Shown here in pieces: positions 15,301-23,521 of a stretch of 55,405 bases of DNA; position 1 is the first letter of the stretch; each line of letters starts with the position of its first letter. Under the pieces are notes generated by a model. That model did not search any database. It was not told the DNA's origin and saw nothing but the letters and a program-made list of their open reading frames with translations. Position numbers and translations under genes: made by a program. Source of the DNA: Deltaproteobacteria bacterium (lineage in GTDB: Bacteria; Myxococcota_A; UBA9042; DTJE01). The DNA lies in NCBI GenBank assembly GCA_029555025.1, contig JAKPTZ010000039.1, positions 1 through 55,405 on the forward strand, given 5' to 3'.

Positions 15301-18247
15301 CTTCGGCCCTGCCGCTCCTGCCGTCCATCCTGATCGTCAAGGGTGCCGGAGCCCTTGCGTGGATGCAGTGCGCCGTTCTTTCGACCACTTCCCATTTCAT
15401 TACCGCGTCGATATCGACCCAGCAGTCGTGCCTGCCCCACAGAACCTTCATGTACCCGGCATTCCTGGCGACCAGGTTGTGGAAGAAATGCGTCCCCTGG
15501 GAAGATTCAATCCTGAAATCCTGAAGATCCATCTCGACTATCGCGACCGCCTGGCTGATGTCGGACCACTTGACCGGAATCCCCAGGAATCGGTCACTTG
15601 ATCCCCACCGACCGGGGCCCGCCAGCAGGTACTCGCGGCCCGATTCGCGCATCCCCGCGTTGATTCGGGCAATCTCGTCCTTTATGGCGAGGGTCGCCGT
15701 GGTGCTGAATTTTTCCACATCGACCAGCACGACGTCAGTGACGCCTTCAATCTGGCCGTTTCCCAAAGCCCCGGAAGTGTGCAGGATGACTTCCGGCGGG
15801 GCCGAATCCCTTGTCCGCCCAGGCACATCGACAAAAACCCGATTGACGGCAAGGGGCCTTATCTGCAGCACGAAGAACTCGCGGCGGCCTTCGGGGCCGG
15901 GCGTGATGTTCGCGGCGAACTCGACCTCGACCGGAAGGCCGAACGCCTCTTCACCAAGCGCAAGAACGTCCTTCACAATGGCCGCAAGCGGGAAACTTCC
16001 GTATTTGATGACCGGGGCGAAATCAAGAACCCGCGGGCCCGGACCCTGAAGATCCGGAACCAGCATGTCGCCGTCCATGTCCCATCGCGATCCAATCAAA
16101 CCCAGGACTCCGTGCCTTTCAGCCTCAAGAATTCCCAGCCTGTCCATCGTCGCGACCTCGTCGCCTTCCATGGCATCGGTCGTGGCGTCAAGCCGCAATG
16201 CCCAGAAATCCTTCTGGGAATCCTTGACCAGATCCCCTGGAGTCAGGATGTCGGTGCCGGGAAACTGTGGACAGAATCTGAAAACCCGGCCGCCATCCAC
16301 GATGGTACGCCCCAGACCCAGCGCAATCGCGGCAACCCCGTCCGACGACTTCAACGAACCTGTCGGATAGAAGTTGTAGGACTGCGCGACACCGGAGATG
16401 TCGGGATAGAAATGATTCCCGTGACGCCTTCCGACAAGTTCCTGAATGATCACGGCCATCTTTTCATCGCGAGGAAGGAACCTGCTTCCGGCAAGAAAGT
16501 CCCGGGCCCTGCTCTCATAAACGCTTGAAAAGACCAGCTTCACCGCCTTGCACAGTTCATGGCAGCGCCGGCCGATTTCGGCGGCCGAATTCGGGATCAT
16601 GACCGTGCGATATACACCCGCCAGCGGACAAGCCTGCGAGTCCTCAAGCAGACCCGAGGATCGAACCGCCAGCGGAACGTCAATCATCTGCACAAGTTCC
16701 AGCAGGCGTCGTTTGAGATCCTCGCCAAGCGACCCCTGCAGAAACCGGTCGCGGATCTGGTCGTCGGTCATGTCCGGCGGGTCGCCCTCGATCCCGTTTC
16801 TTTCAATGAAATCGTCGTATTCGGCAGTTCCGATGAACGCCGTCAACGGAAGGGAAACATCGACGCCCGGATACCTCCTGGACATCGCCATCATGTTCAG
16901 GGACGAATTCAGGAAGGCCAGGCCGCGGCCCTTGCCCCCCATCGACCCCCCCGAAAGACGCACGATCTCGGCGCGGTTCGAGACCTGCCAGTCGATTACG
17001 TCAACGACCTTGCCACGATTGGCCGCACGCCTGACTTCCCCGAAGACTTCCAGCAGATAGCGCCTGACATCGGCCACGGAATCGAAATTGGACATGCCGA
17101 GGGGCTGGATTCGCCGCGCGAAATCGATCTCGCCATGCGCCATCAGCCACCCGGAGTAATGGTTGTACCTTGCGTGCCACTCAAGGCTCTGGTCGGGGAC
17201 GGTCGCAAGTGCCTCGATGAATTCGGAAATGTTCGAGACGCTGGCAATCTCGGTGCCATCGGGCATCCGGAATATGAAATCGCCGAAACCGAGTTGGGTC
17301 ACGATGAAATCCTTCAATTCCATCGTAAGGGACGGCGAGTTCTTATCGACGAAATGCGCGCCCAGGCTTTCGGCCTTGGAACGGTTTTCCGGCGAAGCCG
17401 ACTGCAGAAGAACCGGCAACGTGGCGTTGCGGCTGCGAACCATCTGAAGGAAAGAGACGCCGGCCTCGTCGTCCAGGACACCGCCTCGCATGTACTGAAC
17501 GTCCGAAATGATCCCGATCAGGTAGTCCCGGTATTCCAGGAAAGCCTTTTCTGCCGAATCGAAGTCATGAACCGCAATCACTTTCGGACGGGAACGCATC
17601 CTGGCCCTTCTGGAGCTTTCGGTTGCGTCCTCGTTTATGAGCATCTGTGTCTGCTTGACAATCTGTGAATAAAGCAGTGGCAGGAACATCGAGTAATGCC
17701 TGATCGAATCCTCGACCACCAGAATGACCCTGACGCTGCCAACCTGCGTGTCGTGCCTGACATTGTGGCGATCCTCGGTGGCCTTGATCATGGCCAGGAA
17801 GACCTTGCTGTCGCCGCTCCAGAGGAATACGTCATCGACGGCCCCGAGACCGGTTGACCTTACCCAGGATCTGTCGGACAGGTTGTTCAGAAGAAGCAGG
17901 ACACTCAGGTCTGGGTTACTGGACTTGATGTCCGCGGCCAGTTCGACAAACGTCTTGTCCCCGACCCTGGGCATCACGATGACCATGTCGAACCGGTTCA
18001 TCGCCAGGGCGTCCATGGCCTCGGAAACCGATGCGGCGTGCCGAACCCTTGGCGGATAGCTCAGGTTCAGACCGCGGTACTCGCCATATAGCTGCTCGGT
18101 CAGCACCCCGTCCTGCTCGAAGATAAACGCATCGTAATAGCTCGAACATAAAAGGATTTCATTGACCCGCCACCTTGTGAGCTCGTATCCGCGATCCTCG
18201 ATCGCCTTCAACTTCTTCAGGCTTGGGCCGATTTCAGTGACAAGCAT
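15263..18247 (-). CDS. Response-regulator / PEP-pyruvate-binding (PPDK_N) multidomain protein
   Basis: A 994-residue cytoplasmic protein from ATG 18247 (GGAGGTC ten bases ahead). It has a degenerate receiver-like domain (about 20-165; the phospho-acceptor position in VIVMPRVG lacks Asp). A canonical receiver domain follows (about 172-325) with the acidic VVEDS, acceptor Asp247 in IISDVQ and the Lys in FVDKNS. Next comes a PPDK_N ATP-grasp domain (about 425-800) with SGGSMGGKGRGLAF, LAVRSSGLLEDS, IIQELVG and VLQIRP. The C-terminal block contains GPGRWGSSDRFLGIP (about 876). It lacks the phosphohistidine swivel domain and the PEP-binding barrel of true PEP synthase or PPDK, so it cannot complete that reaction alone. 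Similar long proteins of unknown role occur in Bacteroidetes and deltaproteobacteria. Confidence 0.88.
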   Translation of the reverse strand: MLVTEIGPSLKKLKAIEDRGYELTRWRVNEILLCSSYYDAFIFEQDGVLTEQLYGEYRGLNLSYPPRVRHAASVSEAMDALAMNRFDMVIVMPRVGDKTFVELAADIKSSNPDLSVLLLLNNLSDRSWVRSTGLGAVDDVFLWSGDSKVFLAMIKATEDRHNVRHDTQVGSVRVILVVEDSIRHYSMFLPLLYSQIVKQTQMLINEDATESSRRARMRSRPKVIAVHDFDSAEKAFLEYRDYLIGIISDVQYMRGGVLDDEAGVSFLQMVRSRNATLPVLLQSASPENRSKAESLGAHFVDKNSPSLTMELKDFIVTQLGFGDFIFRMPDGTEIASVSNISEFIEALATVPDQSLEWHARYNHYSGWLMAHGEIDFARRIQPLGMSNFDSVADVRRYLLEVFGEVRRAANRGKVVDVIDWQVSNRAEIVRLSGGSMGGKGRGLAFLNSSLNMMAMSRRYPGVDVSLPLTAFIGTAEYDDFIERNGIEGDPPDMTDDQIRDRFLQGSLGEDLKRRLLELVQMIDVPLAVRSSGLLEDSQACPLAGVYRTVMIPNSAAEIGRRCHELCKAVKLVFSSVYESRARDFLAGSRFLPRDEKMAVIIQELVGRRHGNHFYPDISGVAQSYNFYPTGSLKSSDGVAAIALGLGRTIVDGGRVFRFCPQFPGTDILTPGDLVKDSQKDFWALRLDATTDAMEGDEVATMDRLGILEAERHGVLGLIGSRWDMDGDMLVPDLQGPGPRVLDFAPVIKYGSFPLAAIVKDVLALGEEAFGLPVEVEFAANITPGPEGRREFFVLQIRPLAVNRVFVDVPGRTRDSAPPEVILHTSGALGNGQIEGVTDVVLVDVEKFSTTATLAIKDEIARINAGMRESGREYLLAGPGRWGSSDRFLGIPVKWSDISQAVAIVEMDLQDFRIESSQGTHFFHNLVARNAGYMKVLWGRHDCWVDIDAVMKWEVVERTAHCIHARAPAPLTIRMDGRSGRAEVTVGEPPPTDVF

Positions 18248-18314
18248 GTTCCCGGGTGACCTCCCAAGACGTCCGGAGCCCCGACAGTGTCGCACGAAAC
18301 GCACCCGATTTGTA

Positions 18315-18343
18315 TTGACTTATCTTACCGTCTGGGCTAGGGA
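18315..18343 (+). promoter_or_regulatory. Promoter of gdhA with long leader
   Basis: TTGACT (18315-18320) and TAGGGA (18338-18343) are 17 bases apart. Transcription from here would give a leader of about 135 bases before the gdhA start; the leader is GC-rich with several C-runs and a GGAGG site just before the start codon. Confidence 0.5.
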
Positions 18344-18484
18344 ATCAGGCGGTTGAAGGCGTTTCACGCGGTGTGAGATTGCCCCCTCCGGGCCGGCGGC
18401 CTCTGGTCGGTAAGCGGCACTATTGCCCCCCCATCCATGCCCTGCCCCCCGGGGTCTCTCGTACTCGTTTCTGGAGGTTCTTAA

Positions 18485-19822
18485 ATGACTCGTCAGGAAT
18501 TCATGGAACAGGTTGCGGCAAGGAACCCGGCTCAGCCCGAGTTTCTTCAGGCGGTCGCGGAAGTTGTCGATAACATCTGGGACATCGTCGAAGCAAATCC
18601 GAAGTTCAAGAACGGCAACGTGCTTGGAAGGATCGTCGAACCCGAACGAGTCCACACTTTCCGCGTGGCCTGGGTCAACGATCGCGGCGAAGTCGAAGTC
18701 AACCGCGGTTACCGCATCCAGTTCAACAGCGCCATCGGCCCGTACAAGGGCGGACTGCGCTTCCATCCCAGCGTCAACCTGTCGATTCTTAAGTTCCTGG
18801 GATTCGAACAGATCTTCAAGAACGCACTGACCACGCTGCCGATGGGCGGCGGAAAGGGCGGTGCCGACTTCAACGCCCGTGGCCGTTCGGAAGGCGAAAT
18901 CATGCGCTTCTGCCAGGCCTTCATGACCGAACTGTTCAAGTACATCGGCCCGGACACCGACGTTCCGGCTGGCGACATCGGCGTCGGCGGACGCGAAATA
19001 GGCTTCATGTTCGGACAGTACCGCAAGCTGACCCACGAATTTACCGGCGTGCTGACCGGCAAGGGACGCACCTGGGGCGGAAGCCTGATCCGGCCGGAAG
19101 CGACGGGATTCGGCGTCACCTACATGGCCGACGCGATGCTGAAGAGAAACAAGAAGTCGTTCGAAGGCATGAACGTCGCCGTTTCCGGATTCGGCAACGT
19201 CGCGTGGGGCGCCTGCCAGAAGGTCACGCATCTGGGCGGCAAGGTCGTGACCCTGTCCGGCCCGGACGGATACGTCTATGACAAGGACGGCGTCGGAACC
19301 CAGGAAAAGTGGGACTACCTGCTTGAACTGCGCGCCTCCAACAATGACCGCGTGGAAGATTACGCGAAGAAGTTCGGCTGTGAATTCGTGGCCGGCCGTC
19401 GTCCGTGGGAAAGGAAGGTCGATGTCGCCCTTCCGTGCGCGACCCAGAACGAACTTGGCGAGGAAGACGCCAGGAACCTGCTGAAAAACGGCTGCGGCTG
19501 CGTGGTCGAAGGCGCCAACATGCCATGCACGCCGGAAGCGGTGCACCTGTTCCAGCAGGCGAAGATCCTGTTCGCCCCCGGAAAGGCAGCGAACGCCGGC
19601 GGCGTCGCGACGTCCGGACTCGAGATGACCCAGAACAGCATGCGCCTGAGTTGGAACCCGGCCGAAGTCGATGAAAAGCTTCACGGCATCATGAACTCGA
19701 TCCACGAAGCCTGCGTGACCTACGGCAAGCGCGAAGACGGCACCGTTGACTACGTCAAGGGCGCCAATGTCGCCGGCTTCATGAAGGTTGCCACCGCCAT
19801 GGTGGAACAGGGCGTCATCTAG
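18485..19822 (+). CDS. gdhA: NADP-type glutamate dehydrogenase
   Basis: Catalyses reversible reductive amination of 2-oxoglutarate to glutamate, normally the ammonium-assimilating direction for NADP enzymes. 445 residues, the standard length of hexameric bacterial GdhA. Conserved signatures are visible: YKGGLRFHPSVNLSILKFLG and LPMGGGKGGADFN with the catalytic lysines, the cofactor-domain entry RPEATGFGVTYM, and the Rossmann motif SGFGNVAWG. Later VEGANMPCTPEA and GGVATSGLEM are typical. The start is ATG 18485 preceded by GGAGG. The stop TAG shares the tetramer CTAG with the stop codon of the convergent START gene. No terminator separates the two. Confidence 0.97.
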   Translation: MTRQEFMEQVAARNPAQPEFLQAVAEVVDNIWDIVEANPKFKNGNVLGRIVEPERVHTFRVAWVNDRGEVEVNRGYRIQFNSAIGPYKGGLRFHPSVNLSILKFLGFEQIFKNALTTLPMGGGKGGADFNARGRSEGEIMRFCQAFMTELFKYIGPDTDVPAGDIGVGGREIGFMFGQYRKLTHEFTGVLTGKGRTWGGSLIRPEATGFGVTYMADAMLKRNKKSFEGMNVAVSGFGNVAWGACQKVTHLGGKVVTLSGPDGYVYDKDGVGTQEKWDYLLELRASNNDRVEDYAKKFGCEFVAGRRPWERKVDVALPCATQNELGEEDARNLLKNGCGCVVEGANMPCTPEAVHLFQQAKILFAPGKAANAGGVATSGLEMTQNSMRLSWNPAEVDEKLHGIMNSIHEACVTYGKREDGTVDYVKGANVAGFMKVATAMVEQGVI

Positions 19823-20442
19823 TTCGAACCTGCTTTTTCCGGAACCGCCTTCCCCGGAACCGCATCCTTCAGACAACGCCTTACATAGTTAAGCGCATCC
19901 TCCGTCAGCGGTTCCTTCACCAGCAGCGCTGGAACCAGTCCACCAGGCTCGGTATAGATTTCATACCGAACCGAGGTGCCGCCGCCTTCGGCGGGACGGA
20001 TCTCCCACCCGCCACGAACCATCGCCATCCTGACGTATCCCTTTTCGGGCGGCGGCCCCGCGTCCGGATCGGAAAAAAAGGAAATCCGCACGACTTCGGC
20101 ATCGATCACGCGACTGACGCGCAGCGTGTATTCGCGATCCGAAACGACCGGCGTCCTGACCCTGTCGTTGAAGAGAAGGGCGTTTTGTGAACGTTCAATA
20201 AAAGTTCGTTTAACGACCGGCGGATAGGCGTTGTCAAAAACCTTCCAGAGCCCGTCGGAGACCAGCTTGACGTCGGCCGCCACATGGACGTCGTACCTGG
20301 ACACAAGAAAACCGGCGGTCTGCCCCGGGCACCTGCTTACGGTGATCCCGTCTTTTGTCCGCTTGACCACCTTGAATCCGTCGGCGTTAACGTGCGCGGA
20401 AAAAGCGGTGACGATCAATAACGCAACGATGAAATGTCGCAA
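19819..20442 (-). CDS. Secreted START-domain lipid-binding protein, copy 1
   Basis: A 207-residue predicted periplasmic protein. A signal peptide (VALLIVTAFSAHVNA) precedes a START-like lipid-transfer domain. The hallmark stretch is PVVSDREYTLRVSR in the middle of the domain, followed by GYVRMAMVRGGWEI and the late GGLVPALLVKE that leads into the C-terminal lid helix. TTG 20442 is taken as start because GGGAG lies six bases ahead and the neighbouring ATG is out of frame. It is the third gene of a minus-strand group with a paralogue 59 bases upstream and a CocE-family hydrolase before that. The ligand is unknown; sterols, phospholipids and fatty esters are possible for the family. Confidence 0.82.
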   Translation of the reverse strand: MRHFIVALLIVTAFSAHVNADGFKVVKRTKDGITVSRCPGQTAGFLVSRYDVHVAADVKLVSDGLWKVFDNAYPPVVKRTFIERSQNALLFNDRVRTPVVSDREYTLRVSRVIDAEVVRISFFSDPDAGPPPEKGYVRMAMVRGGWEIRPAEGGGTSVRYEIYTEPGGLVPALLVKEPLTEDALNYVRRCLKDAVPGKAVPEKAGSN

Positions 20443-20501
20443 GTCATTCTCCCGACCGGGCTGCCTGGAACTGGACGGACAGCAACAATGCCAGCCCGGG
20501 T

Positions 20502-21116
20502 CTAGCGGGCGCCCAGCGCCTCCTTCAGGGATCTCCTGAAATCGGACAGCGCCTCCTTGACCTGGGGCTCCTTGATTATCAATGCCGGCACCGACCCGCC
20601 CGGCTCGCTGTAAACCTGGTACCTGACCACGCTGGTCCCGTCGGCAGCCCCCGAAACCTTCCAGTGGCCCTCTACCAATGGCATCCTGACATATCCTTCA
20701 TCCGGCGGCGGCCCCATCTCGTTGGCCGTGTGGAAATCGATCACGCAACCATCAGAGGAAGCCTTCCGAGTTATCTTCATGATGTAATCGCGATCCGAAA
20801 CCACCGGCGTCTTCACCTTGTCGTGGAAGACAAGTTCGTCGGCCTCCTTACGGATGAACTTTCTTTCCGCAACCGGGGCCTGGTGCTTGAAAAAACTTCG
20901 CCACAACGAATCGCAGAGGGCCGCCGGGGCAACCGGCGAGGTCGCGTCGAAACGGGTAATATTGAAACCCTTCGTGGGACCGGCCTTCCTGCTGACCGTA
21001 ATCCCGTCCTTCGTCTTCCTGAACTCCTTGAACCCGTCCGATTCCGCCCCGACAGACAACCCCGGAACAAGCAGGACGATGAAAGTCATCGTCAAGGAAA
21101 GAAGATGTGCCTTCAT
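20502..21116 (-). CDS. Secreted START-domain lipid-binding protein, copy 2
   Basis: A 204-residue paralogue of the following gene. ATG 21116 has GGAG seven bases ahead and starts a signal peptide (VLLVPGLSVGAES). The START-like core contains FKEFRKTKDGITVSRKAG, PVVSDRDYIMKITR, GYVRMPLVEGHWKV and GGSVPALIIKEPQ, aligning position by position with copy 1. The two probably arose by tandem duplication. They share the strand with the CocE-type hydrolase gene 63 bases upstream, so an extracytoplasmic lipid or ester pathway is plausible: hydrolase plus two lipid-binding proteins. The exact ligand cannot be read from sequence. Confidence 0.84.
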   Translation of the reverse strand: MKAHLLSLTMTFIVLLVPGLSVGAESDGFKEFRKTKDGITVSRKAGPTKGFNITRFDATSPVAPAALCDSLWRSFFKHQAPVAERKFIRKEADELVFHDKVKTPVVSDRDYIMKITRKASSDGCVIDFHTANEMGPPPDEGYVRMPLVEGHWKVSGAADGTSVVRYQVYSEPGGSVPALIIKEPQVKEALSDFRRSLKEALGAR

Positions 21117-21179
21117 TGGATACTCCATCCAGGTTTATGAAGCATCTTATCACGACATGTCGCTGCCCGAACCGGGTGT

Positions 21180-23351
21180 TCAACCGTCAAGCCGCGTGCG
21201 GCGCCAGATTCGCGACCGCGGCAAAGCCAGCGCAAGAAGAACCACAAGAAGGTATGCGGCTGGAATCCCGGAGTCGGTTCCGGACGAACAGCCCCCGCCC
21301 GTCCGTTCCACGAAGTCGCTGTCGGGCATGGCGTTATCTGCCGAAACCGTATCCGAAACACCCTCGAAACCGGATTCCTGTTCGACGTCACGTCCGTCAT
21401 CAGGATTGGCCGAATCGATGGCTTCCGGGGCGTTGTCCCTGTCGGATGAATCCGGGGGCGTCCCCTCGTCAGTCGTTTCGGTTCCGGACTCGACGACCGG
21501 ATCTGCGGAAATGATGTCCGAAGACGGCCCCTGATCGGCGAATTCAACAGTCGCCGAGTCGGCGGTTTCCACATGCTCGGGCGGATCGACGATTTCCAAA
21601 GCCACCGGCATGACCAGTTCGCCACCGTGGATCGTCAGCGCTTCCCGGACGGGGCCGTCCTTTCTCGAAACGGCTTCAAGTTCCGGATTCAGCTCGTATT
21701 TCGGATACATCGTCGTCGTCAGAACCACTGCAATCCGGTGTCCCCGGTCAAACACGAACGCGGATGTCAGCAGGTCGATTTCGACGTCATACACTGTGCC
21801 AGGAAACACATCGGCCACGTCGGCGCATCCGTCGCGCCGGGAAAGCCTGATCGCCCCGTCGGATATCAACCATGTGGATCCGTCTGGATAGACGTCGGCC
21901 AGCCGGGCAATGATGTCGGCGTCCTTGAAGGTGGTCGAGGCCGACAGCTTAAGTGACATCCTTCCAATGGATTCGAACGGATCCTGCAACGGATCGGTCG
22001 AAAACATCACCCAGTCATCACGCTCCAGCACCTTTGAAAGCTCCTTTCGACCGGAAGAGCCCACAAGGTTCCGACCGCCGACGACTGGAGACGTGCTGGC
22101 ATGGGAAAATGGAAGAACCACCGGCAGCAGGTCACTGGTCGAACCGGCATCGACTTCCAAATCGACGCCATCGGACGCATCGCCTGCATCATCCGGGACG
22201 TCGCCACCGGATCGATCCCGATTGCGGGCAATGTCCTCGGGAAACTGAAGCGTTCCGTCCGGGCCGACCGGGAACGAAACGAAACCTGTCGGCAGGGGCC
22301 AGTCCGACGCGCTTCGCCACTCGTTGCCAGGCGCGCCCTGGACATCCGCGCCCATCAAATAGTACCTGACGTGCGGCCACTTCCTGATGGTCGAATCATC
22401 GCCCGCGAGGCAATATGACACCCATGCCAGCATGTCCGACTGCATGGTATATCCGTCCGATTCCGTTACGCCCAGGGACTGGGCCAGTTCCCAGTGATCC
22501 CACGGGCCGATTACCATGTACTGGTTGTCCCTGGCCCATTCGTCGCCACGATCCCTGTATGCGCGGAATCCGGCGATTGTCCCTTCCGTGAACACGTCGT
22601 ACCAGCCGCCGATATGCATCGCGGCCGTGTGGATTTCACCCGGAATCCGATCCAGGATAATCGTGTCCCAGAAACTGTCGCAGTTACGGTGACCTGCCAG
22701 GTCGGAAAGGCGAGAGGAGGCCCCGACCCACGAAAGCCAGCTTTCAACCGTGCTCTTCTTGAAAACGCCACCATGAAAAGCGGCCAGCGAGTACATGTCG
22801 GGCGCGGCCTCTCCAAGGAACTGGCACTTCATTTCGGGGGGTGCCCCGGGGGCCGACAGGTAACCGGGAATCGCAAGAGCCGAAAGCCCGAACTGCAAGA
22901 CCTGGCCATTACACCAGTCCCGCGACACCAGCCATTCAATCGTCTCGGGACCGTCCCGCCAGTCCGTGAAAAAGGCGTCCGGATCACCCCCGGAACCGCC
23001 TGTACCCCGGGTGTCCTGGACAACGAGCGCGATTCCGAACATATCCACCATGTAATGGATGACCATGTCGGCGATGGACGGGTCAAGCTGCCCCAGGATC
23101 TCGGGATAGGGCGTGCGCAACAGCACCGTCGGCCACGGAGCGGGAAAGACGCCGGGATCCGGCATGTGGATTGCGGTCTTCAATTCCACGCCGTCAGACA
23201 TCGGTGCCATCTCGATCAGATCAGGTTCGGCCGATGACGCAACGACGGAAGCAAACCCGACCATGGCTGAAAAGGTCAACATCCCGACGACAGCCACAGG
23301 CGCGAAATATCGTCTGAACACGAGCACCTTTGTATCAGAAAAAGGATACAT
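21180..23351 (-). CDS. Secreted CocE/NonD-family hydrolase with Asp/Glu/Ser linker and MYXO-CTERM-like tail
   Basis: A 723-residue exported hydrolase related to the one at 7287-9185. ATG 23351 follows GGAGG; a signal anchor occupies about 15-42. The core has RTPYPEILG, VVQDTRGTGGSGGD, a nucleophile elbow FGLSALAI (Gly-x-Ser), GGWYDVFTEG with the probable Asp, and GPWDHWE with the probable His. A CocE-type jelly roll follows. An inserted Asp-rich segment near 380-410 (SGGDVPDDAGDASDG) is unusual. Residues 575-690 form a Ser/Thr/Asp/Glu-rich stalk, then ERTGGGCSSG, one hydrophobic helix and RSRIWRRTRLDG, again the layout of a myxobacterial C-terminal sorting tail. It is probably displayed at the cell surface. 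Confidence 0.87.
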   Translation of the reverse strand: MYPFSDTKVLVFRRYFAPVAVVGMLTFSAMVGFASVVASSAEPDLIEMAPMSDGVELKTAIHMPDPGVFPAPWPTVLLRTPYPEILGQLDPSIADMVIHYMVDMFGIALVVQDTRGTGGSGGDPDAFFTDWRDGPETIEWLVSRDWCNGQVLQFGLSALAIPGYLSAPGAPPEMKCQFLGEAAPDMYSLAAFHGGVFKKSTVESWLSWVGASSRLSDLAGHRNCDSFWDTIILDRIPGEIHTAAMHIGGWYDVFTEGTIAGFRAYRDRGDEWARDNQYMVIGPWDHWELAQSLGVTESDGYTMQSDMLAWVSYCLAGDDSTIRKWPHVRYYLMGADVQGAPGNEWRSASDWPLPTGFVSFPVGPDGTLQFPEDIARNRDRSGGDVPDDAGDASDGVDLEVDAGSTSDLLPVVLPFSHASTSPVVGGRNLVGSSGRKELSKVLERDDWVMFSTDPLQDPFESIGRMSLKLSASTTFKDADIIARLADVYPDGSTWLISDGAIRLSRRDGCADVADVFPGTVYDVEIDLLTSAFVFDRGHRIAVVLTTTMYPKYELNPELEAVSRKDGPVREALTIHGGELVMPVALEIVDPPEHVETADSATVEFADQGPSSDIISADPVVESGTETTDEGTPPDSSDRDNAPEAIDSANPDDGRDVEQESGFEGVSDTVSADNAMPDSDFVERTGGGCSSGTDSGIPAAYLLVVLLALALPRSRIWRRTRLDG

Positions 23352-23441
23352 CTTGCCTCCGGGATTGACCGCGACAGGATGACGCGGTGCGATATTTTAC
23401 ACACCTTGGAAGCGGCTTTGAACCATTTGAAGCGGTGTGCG

Positions 23442-23470
23442 TTGACAAATGTGGGAGCAGACCATAAAAC
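23442..23470 (+). promoter_or_regulatory. Sigma-70-type promoter for grpE
   Basis: A perfect TTGACA (23442-23447) and TAAAAC (23465-23470) are 17 bases apart, about 45 bases before the start. Just upstream, GAAGCGG occurs twice (23408 and 23429). No clear CIRCE element or sigma-32 promoter is seen. Confidence 0.65.
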
Positions 23471-23521
23471 TATAGCGGGTTCGGGCCGGGCCCCCCGCGA
23501 GATTTGCCTTGAGGTTTGTTC

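Noticed and set aside
15263-18247. Phosphoenolpyruvate synthase (ppsA) or PPDK
   Set aside because: Only the ATP-grasp part is present; the phosphohistidine and PEP-binding domains are missing.
18320-19876. Long minus-strand open frame of 518 codons opposite gdhA
   Set aside because: It is the antisense of a clear glutamate dehydrogenase, has no family motif, and results from GC-rich codon bias.
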